Shown in pieces: positions 1 through 6,597 of a DNA stretch of 10,130 nucleotides. Source of the DNA: Dunaliella salina (Eukaryota > Chlorophyta > Chlorophyceae > Chlamydomonadales > Dunaliellaceae); contig MU069694.1 of assembly GCA_002284615.2 (NCBI GenBank), forward strand, positions 143,153 through 153,282. The letters are read 5' to 3'. The stretch's first letter is position 1; each line of letters opens with the position of its first letter. A program made the translations under genes and the position numbers. The notes under the pieces are model-generated. The model made no database searches. It was not told the origin of the DNA and worked only from the letters and a program-made list of their open reading frames with translations.

Positions 1-479
1 AGTGCTGTTCCTTTTCACCTCATATTCTGGACAGTTGTATCCGTGGCAGAACTCTGGAGGATCAAAGCCACTGCCCCTTGCCTCAGCGCTTGAATGCACC
101 TGTGTGAGACAAAACAAAACGAGCTCACCATGCGCGCTGCTCTTTTTCCCTTTTCTTTCCTACCGCTGCAGATCCCAACCGCAGATACTGCTCACAGCTA
201 AACCTGTACTGTGTGTTTGTGGCTGAACCACGGACCTGTGTGGCGGCTGCCAAAGCGATGATGAGAAGACCCAGCATCTGGTTGGTAGCCACTTGAGACG
301 TGGAAAACAAGTAGTCTAAATGAATAAATGGGTGTTCTTAATGGACGCTCAAAGTATCAAGGAAAAACGAATGTTTTCGAGTGATCTGCAGATTCTGTCA
401 GGGACGATATTTTGGACTTGTCCGTCCTTCGATTCTATAGAAAAAAATTTATTCCAATTCCATTCACCCCTATCGAGAC
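1..479. other. Unassigned sequence, no supported gene
   Basis: No open segment here has recognisable motifs. The short open frames on both strands are low-complexity and mutually overlapping, and I could not link them to any domain. No tandem array or clear inverted repeat is visible. It may be the left flank or 5' untranslated part of the decayed element that follows, but nothing in the sequence proves that. Confidence 0.5.
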
Positions 480-549
480 TTGAACATCGACTTTGATCAA
501 GCCACAACAGTGGTTTGTCGGCCGAGCCCAAAAATAAAATTAAATACGA

Positions 550-1000
550 AGAACAATGTTTGGCAATCAAAGATCTCGATGTCTTTACTGCAACTCACCT
601 TTGCCAAAGGGCCTGTTTGTCTTTTGCTGCTGTTGGTGCCAAAGGTTTGTACACAGGAGACAGAGTGCTTTTGGAAAGATTGGCTTCCTCTCATTTGCCG
701 CTTTGCCGTCTTCCATTTCGCTGCCAGGTGCTTCCACCGCGAACGGGGCAGTGTGCCACGAGGCGACGACAAAAGGGCATTCAAGGAGCTACTGAGAGAA
801 CAGAAACAGCTGTTGGATGAGCATGAGCGCAAGGTGCGCTTGGGCAAACTCCCTGATGAGCACCTTTTGCAGGCAAGCTGAAGCCATCGAAAAGCAAACA
901 CACATGCTGAGCAAATATGTGGATCTTGGCCTACCTTGCAGGTCAAAAGTGGCCAGCACAGGCACTAGCACAATGGCTTTCAGTGCAGACCACAGGGCAC
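550..1000 (+). pseudogene. Possible broken ORF: zinc-ribbon-like motif plus coiled coil
   Basis: Two CxxC pairs lie close together in one frame: CLYC at 580-591 and CCWC at 628-639, about 12 residues apart. This resembles a small zinc ribbon. From about 755 a second frame encodes a charged helix (KRAFKELLREQKQLLDEHER), which predicts as coiled coil and runs to a TGA at 879-881. The next frame carries on without a gap in sense as QAEAIEKQTHMLSKYVDLG from about 858, so one base seems to be gained or lost near 860-880. The composition is K/E/Q-rich on + but S/C-rich on the antisense, so + is the likely coding strand. It could be the N-terminal or gag-like part of the element downstream, or a fragment of an unrelated gene. 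No function can be assigned. Confidence 0.35.
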
Positions 1001-1409
1001 CACCTGGCATGTATTATTACGTGATCCTGGCTGAGGATCCTGGGGGTTCTCACAGAGGGAGAAAGACATGTTCAAGGATTGATTTCCACTCTGCTGGGTG
1101 CCCTGTTTCATCTATGCACACGGCCTTTTTGGCTAGCGCAGTGTTTTTTACGTAATCTTCAAAACTCACCACTCAAGCGACCTTTTGAATAGAAAAATGC
1201 CGTATCTGAGCTGTCGCTTATCATGTCCAGGCTCCAATCAAACATAACAAAGTAAATTTAAAGCTTTTTTCTCTAACACGGGCCCAGGATTGAATTGCAT
1301 AACACCTCCAGGGGCTAATGCATCAAGCTACACGAGAGAAGGTAATACATTCCTGGAACATGCTTCTGGAGTGTGGGCTTAGTTGCAACAATTGTTCCTC
1401 ATGAGTTTT
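1001..1409. other. Unassigned stretch
   Basis: Open frames here are short and show no motif. The only structure seen is a small perfect inverted repeat, GATCCT-GGCTG-AGGATC, at 1023-1039. It is too short to interpret. The stretch separates the possible zinc/coiled-coil remnant from the polyprotein remnant. Confidence 0.45.
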
Positions 1410-1415
1410 TAGGGG

Positions 1416-1760
1416 TTGGAACTCATTCTTGCAATGAATCGTGGATTCTGCTTGCAAGCAGAAATTGTGAAGTTTGGAAAAAAATCGCTGGACTGGTTTC
1501 GCAACACAGATCCAAATCAGCATCCATTGCTGACAGTATGGAAGACGTTGGCTGAGAGGGGCACACAAGGGAGGGAGCTTGCCCACCTCCGATGGCAAAG
1601 GAAGAGACTTGCTTGGAATACTCAATGTCAGCCCTCATGGCGCCAAAAAAAATCAACTTGATTTCACGCTTTGAAAGCGTGATGGGGGGGAAAGAGAACC
1701 TATTCTTCAAATGAAACGACGGTGGAAAAGTTGGCTGAGTTTTGAGCACTAAAGGGAAAT
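1416..1760 (+). pseudogene. N-terminal part of polyprotein remnant, frameshifted
   Basis: Three overlapping frames appear to encode one helical, basic protein segment. The first (1416 to about 1655) reads EIVKFGKKSLDWFRNTDPNQ and then a segment ending RWQRKRLAWNTQ. The second (from about 1625) contains MAPKKINLISRFESVMGGKENL. The third (about 1700-1748) reads ILQMKRRWKSWLSFEH before a TAA at 1749-1751. The next frame then leads into the methyltransferase-like domain. The runs of A (near 1645) and G (1684-1690) at the joins are plausible indel sites. I recognise no family. The case for coding is the smooth hand-over of charged, helix-like sequence between frames, which is suggestive only. Confidence 0.35.
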
Positions 1761-2430
1761 GCGCAGGCATTATCACCCCTCACCGTCTTCAAATTCTGCT
1801 TCAAGCATACAGTGTGGCCAGGCAAGCTGGTCTGCACTCCTCGATTCAGCCTCCTGTTCAAAATGAAGCAACAGGAATCATGGGTCTCCTACACAGATAC
1901 ACTTCCCATCTTAGAAAAGGCAATCAAAAAATAAAAGAACCCAACTCTCTGCGCACACCAGTCAACATTCTTACAGCCCTCACGCACCATGCACTGGTTA
2001 CGCAAGGAAAACTCGCAAGCCCCCTTGATTATGACACGCACTTCAAAGCATACTGGAGCCCTTTTGCTCGAGACAAAGTTTTGGGGGCCAACGCTGGTAT
2101 GCTTGGCACCAAGTTCACAGGTTCTCCTTTTGCCCCCCTGACTATGATGATGAATTCATCTACTACCTTGTCATGCATGCCCTGTCTTCAACCACTAGCA
2201 CAACTACCCCAACGGCCGCCTTCATGCTCCTCCCCAGCCAGATGGGATGGACCAAAAAAGGATACATGCGCTGGTTCACATGTTACCCAGACCATGCCAC
2301 AATCCTAGCCAAATTCCTCTCAGGGAGTCTAACATTCCAGCCACCCCAAGCCTACCTAAATCCTCTTGCTCCTCCTGAAAAAAAAAATTTGAGACACATG
2401 CAACTTATTGCCATTCGAAACAATGAGGGA
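1742..2430 (+). pseudogene. PCIF1-like N6-adenine methyltransferase-type domain, frameshifted
   Basis: Frame 1742-2135 contains, in order, LLHRY, then LASPLDYDTHFKAYWSPF, RDKVLGA and FTGSPFAP. A frame change at the C6 run (2133-2138) leads to PDYDDEFIYYLVMHAL, PTAAFMLLPS and YMRWF. This order follows the PCIF1 (cap-specific adenosine N6-methyltransferase) family. There, an ...RY... helix precedes SPLN, Y-C-S-x-F, D-x-x-F-G and a GSF-x-ANPPF catalytic loop, followed by E/D-E-L and a hydrophobic F-x-x-F-x-P strand. Family members transfer a methyl group from SAM to adenine N6. The frameshift falls inside the expected NPP(F/Y) loop, so this copy cannot be active. The domain sits directly upstream of RNase H within the same broken reading. 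The assignment rests on motif order read by eye and has not been tested by profile search. Confidence 0.55.
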
Positions 2431-2715
2431 AAGCAAAAGCTTTTCCACAATAAACCAATTTGGCTTGAGGATTTAAAAGTGATCCATGTAGGAAACTGGT
2501 ACCACAGAAGCAGTCAACAATTTGCAGAAATTCAAAATACTACCCTCTCTTTTAAAGCACCCTGCACATGGAGGAAAAGATTCGCACTCTTGCATCATGA
2601 CACACACAACATTTTTGAATTCTGCAACCAACAAAGAACCATTACACCTAACATACAACCATACCTGCATGCAGGGGTTGCGCAACCCCTGCAACCAAAG
2701 ATCCCAGGCTGGTGA
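2431..2715 (+). pseudogene. Interdomain linker of polyprotein, ends at in-frame TGA
   Basis: The frame of the second methyltransferase segment stays open to a TGA at 2713-2715. It encodes about 95 residues with no motif I recognise, ending in a P/Q-rich stretch (AQPLQPKIPGW). The same frame continues past the stop as HLAYTDGSV, the first RNase H strand, so the TGA looks like a point-mutation stop inside the polyprotein rather than a true C-terminus. Confidence 0.5.
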
Positions 2716-3160
2716 CACCTAGCATACACAGACGGTAGCGTCATAAAGTCCAGCAACAAGAATACTCAGCAGGCAGGAACATCCTTTTTCACCCCGGAAG
2801 ACATCTCCTCCTCTGAAACTGTAACCTGCACAATAAATCCCGATCCCAAGGGCCATGGTCCCACTTGTACTAATAACAGAGCAGCAGCAATTCTGGTAGC
2901 TCTGCAGCAAGGGCACACTTAATTGCGACCGACAGTTCTTTGGCACTTCATCAAATTAAAAACAAGCTTCTGAAACCCATGGATATGTCGGCGCACTTCC
3001 ATACACCACTGCTCAAAGAAATTGTTGCCTGCATTAATGCTTCAGAAGGCCCTGTCTACTTCTACAAAGTAAAATCACACTGTGGCATCCTTGGTAATGA
3101 AAGCGCAGATGCCCTTGCTCATCAAGCAGCTATGCTACCTGATGAAGCTAATACCTCACT
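2716..3160 (+). pseudogene. RNase H type 1 domain, inactivated
   Basis: The first strand reads AYTDGS, with the first catalytic Asp at 2731-2733. The helix that normally carries the catalytic Glu (NRAE-like) reads NNRAAAILVAL at 2872-2901 and has no Glu. A one-base shift near 2911-2920 moves the reading to another frame (HLIATDSSLAL), with the next catalytic Asp at 2931-2933. That frame continues to VYFYKVKSHCGILGNESADALAHQAA, giving the conserved His (3078-3080) and the last Asp (3108-3110). The KxKSHxGIxGNExAD block is characteristic of RNase H domains in non-LTR retrotransposons. These degrade the RNA strand of the RNA-DNA hybrid during element replication. Missing Glu plus frameshift indicates a dead copy. 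Confidence 0.85.
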
Positions 3161-3584
3161 CAACCAGGCAGAAACTCCTTTCTTCCATCTCTATTGGCTT
3201 GCTGCATCTGTCACAACACATTGCTCTCACACAGAATACTTGCCCCTTTCAAACCTCCAGGACAAACTGAAACAAGTAATGCATGAAAAACACAAATTGG
3301 GAACAGCAAACCTGAGCACATACAGCTACCAAAATTGGCAGAGCCAGCTCAGGATGTCCAATGCTCACCCTATTGCCAATTCAAGAATCAGTATTGCTTT
3401 CTGGCACATAAAATCTGTAACCCTCAAAGAACAAACCATTGTCCCCAAATATCAAACAGACACCCTTTACAATGGCAAACATGCCAGACGCTTCTGTGGC
3501 CAACCTGGGCCTTCTCTTTGCCCTCTTTTTGGTACACCTGATAGCACCTCCCATATTCTACATACGTGCACTCACCCAAGATAA
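3161..3584 (+). pseudogene. Linker and CCHC-type knuckle with Cys to Phe change
   Basis: The RNase H frame stays open to a TAA at 3582-3584. Near its end it reads LCPLFGTPDSTSHILHTC. With Cys at 3519-3521, Phe at 3528-3530, His at 3552-3554 and Cys at 3567-3569, the spacing is C-X2-F-X7-H-X4-C. RLE-bearing non-LTR elements carry C-X2-3-C-X7-8-H-X4-C just before the endonuclease, so the second Cys appears replaced by Phe (TGT to TTT would do it). A frame change around 3570-3590 then links to INRYHQA, which matches the (R)H-x-A helix that usually follows the knuckle. In intact elements this region binds nucleic acid during target-primed integration. Confidence 0.65.
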
Positions 3585-4305
3585 ACAGAATGAATATTAA
3601 TCGCTATCATCAAGCACTCAGCATCTGTGGTGAAGCAATAAGCAAAGGAGACTTCGGATCTTACATTGTCTCTATGGATGCATGTGATACAGAGAGGCTG
3701 CGCTCCCTGGATATGGAAATTCCAAACACTGTCCATCGACACATTCCAGATTGGCTGTTTCCATCCAGGAAAACACCAAACACACAGCTCAGTCGCCCTG
3801 ATGGCATTATAGTTTTACCCCTAGAAGGCAGAGACTCCACACATCATCCACAGGATATGAATCCCAGAGACAGAGATATCCCCCTCATTGAGCTCAAATT
3901 TTGTTCTGACACCAAACCCAAACAGACTCTCCACACTGCACAAAATCAGCACAAACACACCATTGAAAGCTTACGCACAAGATCTCTTCGGGGCACGCAC
4001 CGCAATAACGGAGTCACACTACATACCATCCTAATTGGAGTTGCTGGAACTATCTTCAATCCCTACACTATTGATCCCTTCTGCAAACTTGGCCTAACAA
4101 AAGACAAAGCTCACAAGACTGCCAAACAACTCCACTATCACGCTGTAAAGTCCCTAACAAAAATTCACAACACCAAAAATGCCATCCAATTCAGTAACGT
4201 AAGCAATGGGGGTTTGGGGGAGGGGGCTACAGAGAGGGCTGCATACAGGACAGCGAGGCGCGCAGCCGGACGGATGGCCGACAACCCACCGGACCCTCAT
4301 TAGCT
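3566..4305 (+). pseudogene. Restriction-like endonuclease (PD-(D/E)XK) C-terminal domain, copy 1
   Basis: The open segment of about 245 codons begins without a natural start, because it continues the upstream reading after a frameshift. It ends at TAG 4303-4305. The helix INRYHQALSICGEAI follows the zinc knuckle. Next come IPDWLFPS, then RPDG (Asp at 3800-3802), and 30 residues later IELKF (Glu 3890-3892, Lys 3896-3898). This PD...ExK pattern is the catalytic signature of restriction-like nucleases, which in this class of element nick the target DNA. A conserved block from LGLTKDKAHKTAKQ to TKIHNTKNAIQ follows, and the protein ends NPPDPH. The same C-terminus recurs in the fragments at 6598-7146 and 8700-9165. 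This is the best preserved part of the element, but it is isolated from any intact upstream frame. Confidence 0.65.
4208..4238 (+). other. G-rich tract with four G-runs
   Basis: Runs of 5, 5, 5 and 3 guanines (4208-4212, 4216-4220, 4222-4226, 4236-4238) are separated by TTT, A and a 9-base spacer, which fits a relaxed G-quadruplex pattern. It lies in the last coding part of the element and is kept in the inverted copy, where it fits the stricter pattern. Confidence 0.5.
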
Positions 4306-4416
4306 GGGCTGCTCATAGCTAGCCTTCTTTGGTGGGGCTCACTGTTAGTGCCAGTGCTAACTGTTGAGTCTTTCCTTAATGCACGCTGGTAAGTACCAGC
4401 GTAGACTTTCACTTTT
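4306..4416 (+). other. 3' UTR of element copy 1
   Basis: About 110 bases after the TAG are shared with the inverted copy. The shared part starts at the CTGGGCTGCTCATAGCTAGC block, passes CTGTTGAGTCTTTCCTTAA and the terminal hairpin, and stops after GTAGACTT and a short ACTTTTA. There is no poly(A). The element therefore probably ends in the hairpin plus a few bases. Confidence 0.6.
4383..4402 (+). promoter_or_regulatory. 3'-terminal hairpin of element copy 1
   Basis: ACGCTGGTA at 4383-4391 and TACCAGCGT at 4394-4402 pair perfectly over 9 bp. The two central pairs could open to leave a small loop. The inverted copy keeps the outer 7 bp and the 20-nt total length but has a different loop. In several non-LTR families a 3' stem-loop is what the element's reverse transcriptase recognises on its RNA. 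That role is inferred here from position and conservation. Confidence 0.6.
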
Positions 4417-5299
4417 AGCACATGCTTCGCCTTTTTTAAAAATGTGATTGTCTGTGAGACAGGAGGAGGAGCTGTGTTAGCAAACGTAGCAAGGGATGAT
4501 TTGCAAAGATTATGCCCAGCTAATCTTTCTGCACATAGCAACTGTGACAAACATAGTAAAGATTGTCCTAATGAACATTGTTATAGGTCGGCAGGGTCTC
4601 CATATGCTGCCATAGTCGGCAAAGGGCAATGGAAGTGAGTGGTGAGCGAGGAAAGGGCAAAGCAATAATCTAAGGCTTTGCAAGAGCAGAAAACCACATA
4701 GCACCTTTTGCAAAACGGGAACTCATACCAAAGCAGGAGGGGAAACAGAGTCGGAGTCCTCCAAATGATGAACATCACCAGAGGGGGTCAAAACCACTAC
4801 ATCTTGGCCAAAATCACTACATATGTTCTTTCCTAACTTTTTCCCTCAACTGTAACCATGCCAGCCATTATAATTATATTAATCATCATGTCCCCCAAAA
4901 ATTCATGAAAATCAGGGGTCCCCAGATCGCTCCTCTGGCTTCAGATCACCCAAAACTGGCCCACAGCTCCACCCTGAGGCCATTTTTCACCCCCAAAAAT
5001 TTTATCTAATAACCCCAGCATATATGATATGCTGACACCCCGCATATTCAAAAAAGGAAAGGAGGAGGTCAACTTTTGACCTTTTTGGCACCCCTTAAGC
5101 AACATTTTCTCAGAGGAAGGGAAATGACTGGAATTTTGTATCTGACCAACTACTGTCTTTTTAACCCATTTTTTGCAATGATATTTATTTGACACAAGGA
5201 CATCAAATCACAAAAGACCGTCTTATTTGGTGCAGCGGGTGGTCAGATATGGAATTTTGATGGTGAGAATTATGGTTTACGCCGCGGCCCATTAGGCAG
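4417..5299. other. Unassigned AT-rich stretch with minor repeats
   Basis: I see no credible gene. Minor structures are a 14-bp unit present twice at 20-base spacing (CAAAACCACTACAT at 4789-4802 and CAAAATCACTACAT at 4809-4822), and a perfect 7-bp inverted repeat (AGCATAT-ATG-ATATGCT) at 5017-5033. The open frames on either strand lack motifs. Confidence 0.5.
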
Positions 5300-5387
5300 G
5301 TGCACCCCAACTGGCACTTTTTAAGCTAAGGTGCTTCGGATAGCTACATTTGGGTAATAGTCTTAAAAAGTGCCAGTTGGGATGTAC
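5300..5387. repeat. 88-bp foldback (MITE-like) element
   Basis: The arms at 5300-5325 and 5362-5387 are 26 bp each and inverted, with only two mismatches, both in the outer six bases. The inner 20 bp (CCCAACTGGCACTTTTTAAG on the left arm) pair perfectly. The loop is 36 bases and contains a small AGCTA/TAGCT inverted pair. The size and arms suggest a tiny foldback or miniature inverted-repeat element. I found no convincing target-site duplication, and no transposase is present. Confidence 0.55.
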
Positions 5388-5715
5388 ATCCTCTAAGAAC
5401 ATTTGAAAAGTACCCTCTTTTCAGGCCTCTGTCGCCCCCCTCTGGAACATCACAGTGGAAATGGCATTACTCCACGGTAGTCACAAGCTTGCTTAGAATT
5501 TGGATTGGAGTTTTTTTGCACAGAGTGTGCCAAGCTATTCAATTTCGCAGGAAACCTCTCCAGCAGTTTTGAGACAGCAAACCAAGTTGCTGCTTGTTAG
5601 GAAAAATATCATTGGATTTCCTAGAATGCATGCCCTGCAAGCATCATACTAACCTTCGAGAATAAGTTCTGGCTGTTAATGTCAGGAGGAAGAACACTCA
5701 AAATAATTTACATCA
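5388..5715. other. Unassigned stretch
   Basis: No gene, array or clear structure is seen between the foldback element and the SINE insertion. Confidence 0.5.
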
Positions 5716-5726
5716 TACAATGTGTG
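5716..5726. repeat. Target-site duplication, 3' side of SINE
   Basis: TACAATGTGTG directly abuts the repeated tail of the SINE. The identical 11 bases occur at 5964-5974, on the other side of the insertion. Confidence 0.7.
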
Positions 5727-5761
5727 GAAAAGGAAAAGGAAAAGGAAAAGGAAAAGGAAAA
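5726..5761. repeat. (GGAAAA)6 tail of the SINE
   Basis: Six perfect GGAAAA units on + are equivalent to (TTTTCC)6 at the 3' end of the minus-strand SINE. The first G overlaps the end of the target-site duplication. Simple-repeat 3' tails in place of poly(A) are known for several SINE and LINE families. Confidence 0.9.
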
Positions 5762-5963
5762 GCTACGCAAGCGGAACCGGCCCCCAAGCATCCACGGAAG
5801 GAACAACCTTGCTGCGGACAACGTATTGAACCTCCAAAGGTCCGCCCACCCGGGTTTGAACCCGGGACAACCTCCGTCACTGAAGGCTCCCGAAAGAGGC
5901 GCAACTGCTGGACCACGCAGAATCTTCGATCCCCTGTCTTTCGGGGACCCCTGGTCTAGGCGT
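5727..5963 (-). mobile_element. tRNA-related SINE
   Basis: Read on the minus strand, the 237-bp insertion starts at 5963. It carries a pol III A box (TGGTCCAGCAGT, 5915 to 5904) and, 53 bases later, a B box (GGTTCAAACCC, 5862 to 5852), the latter matching the GGTTCRANYCC consensus at every position. The B box sits in a perfect 6-bp CCCGGG hairpin. A tRNA-unrelated body follows, then a (TTTTCC) tail. Identical 11-bp flanks (5716-5726, 5964-5974) mark it as a retroposed insertion. It encodes no protein and would rely on the machinery of an autonomous element. About 48 bases lie upstream of the A box, more than in a simple tRNA head. Confidence 0.8.
5852..5915 (-). promoter_or_regulatory. RNA polymerase III internal promoter (A and B boxes)
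   Basis: The A box at 5915-5904 (minus) matches TRGCNNAGYNGG at 10 of 12 positions. The B box at 5862-5852 matches its consensus fully. The 53-base start-to-start spacing is within the range of tRNA genes. Together they would recruit TFIIIC in an active SINE. Confidence 0.75.
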
Positions 5964-5967
5964 TACA

Positions 5968-5974
<7 letters not shown>
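5964..5974. repeat. Target-site duplication, 5' side of SINE
   Basis: This is the second copy of TACAATGTGTG. It runs directly into the TG microsatellite, so the target site was the left edge of that tract. Confidence 0.7.

Positions 5975-6054
<80 letters not shown>
5969..6054. repeat. (TG)43 microsatellite
   Basis: An uninterrupted TG dinucleotide tract of 86 bases is followed by TACAATTC. Long open frames across it (repeated Val-Cys on +, Thr-His on minus) are artefacts of the repeat. The exact length depends on assembly accuracy. Confidence 0.97.
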
Positions 6055-6055
<1 letters not shown>

Positions 6056-6057
<2 letters not shown>

Positions 6058-6484
6058 AATTCAGTATTGGTGGAAAACATCTCATATTTTTTTGTGACAT
6101 CCCTTTAAAAGAGATCCGGGGAGGTTAGCAGTCATGGTTTAATGGGTGCTGGGGTAAAATGCATACACAATCATGTTTCCTTTCCTTTGAGTAACATGAA
6201 GAAGCAACATAGCATACGTCGTTGAATTATTAGGAAGAACAGGAATTTGATTGAATGAATGCAGCTGAAAAATCGTTGCCAACAAACAAATGAGTGTGTG
6301 GCATGCCCATAAATTGCGAGGATCTAACGCAATGGTATGATGCAAACCCAAGAGCCTGTAGCGTCTTTATTATATAAGATATAATAGAGTGGCAAGCTTT
6401 CTTAATCAAAATTGTGTCCAAAACGGCAAGGTGCAAGGTGAGCTTCTCGGATATGCGACCTCAAGCAAGATACCTGCTGCCTTG
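6056..6484. other. Unassigned stretch
   Basis: No credible gene, RNA or repeat is seen. Short open frames on both strands lack motifs. It ends where similarity to the 3' end of the retroelement begins. Confidence 0.5.
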
Positions 6485-6497
6485 TAAAGTTAAGTCT

Positions 6498-6517
6498 ACG
6501 CTGGCACTTTCCAGCGT
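6498..6517 (-). promoter_or_regulatory. 3'-terminal hairpin of copy 2
   Basis: ACGCTGG and CCAGCGT pair over 7 bp around a 6-base loop. Total length (20 nt) and outer stem equal those of copy 1, while the loop bases differ. This is consistent with selection on the stem rather than the loop when the source elements were active. Confidence 0.6.
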
Positions 6518-6597
6518 GCTTTTAAGGAAAGACTCAACAGTTAGCACTGGCACTAACAGTGAGCCCCACCAAACAAGGCTAGCTATGAGCAGCCCAG

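Larger units (their letters stand above)
1410..4416 (+). mobile_element. Decayed retrotransposon-type element, 3' part
   Basis: The span is one degenerate element. It contains a polyprotein remnant in several frames, a short 3' UTR after the TAG at 4303-4305, and a terminal hairpin at 4383-4402. The right end is placed at about 4411-4416, where similarity to the inverted copy at 6485-7146 stops. The left end is not defined, and 1410 is only where coding-like sequence becomes continuous. Domain order is helical region, PCIF1-like methyltransferase, RNase H type 1, CCHC knuckle and restriction-like endonuclease. The CCHC plus RLE pair is typical of RLE-bearing non-LTR retrotransposons (R2/CRE-type, and Dualen/RandI of green algae, which also carry RLE). 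No reverse transcriptase motif is visible, so the class is inferred. No poly(A) tail and no target-site duplication were found. Confidence 0.65.

Noticed and set aside
497..946. 149-codon minus-strand ORF
   Set aside because: Ser/Cys-rich antisense of a charged coiled-coil segment on +; no motif.
2136..2160. DYDDEF as a reverse transcriptase YxDD active site
   Set aside because: The order Tyr-Asp-Asp lacks the spacer residue of YxDD, no other RT blocks surround it, and the neighbours fit the NPP(F/Y) region of a methyltransferase better.
5840..5925. Functional tRNA gene on the minus strand
   Set aside because: A and B boxes are present, but the T arm pairs only in a 6-bp/6-base-loop register, no proper acceptor stem is visible, and the block sits inside a retroposed insertion with a simple-repeat tail and target-site duplication.
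5877..6080. Minus-strand ORF with repeated Thr-His
   Set aside because: It is a reverse translation of the TG tract.
5679..6128. 149-codon + strand ORF with repeated Lys-Glu and Val-Cys
   Set aside because: It is a translation of the GGAAAA tail and TG microsatellite; no protein domain.
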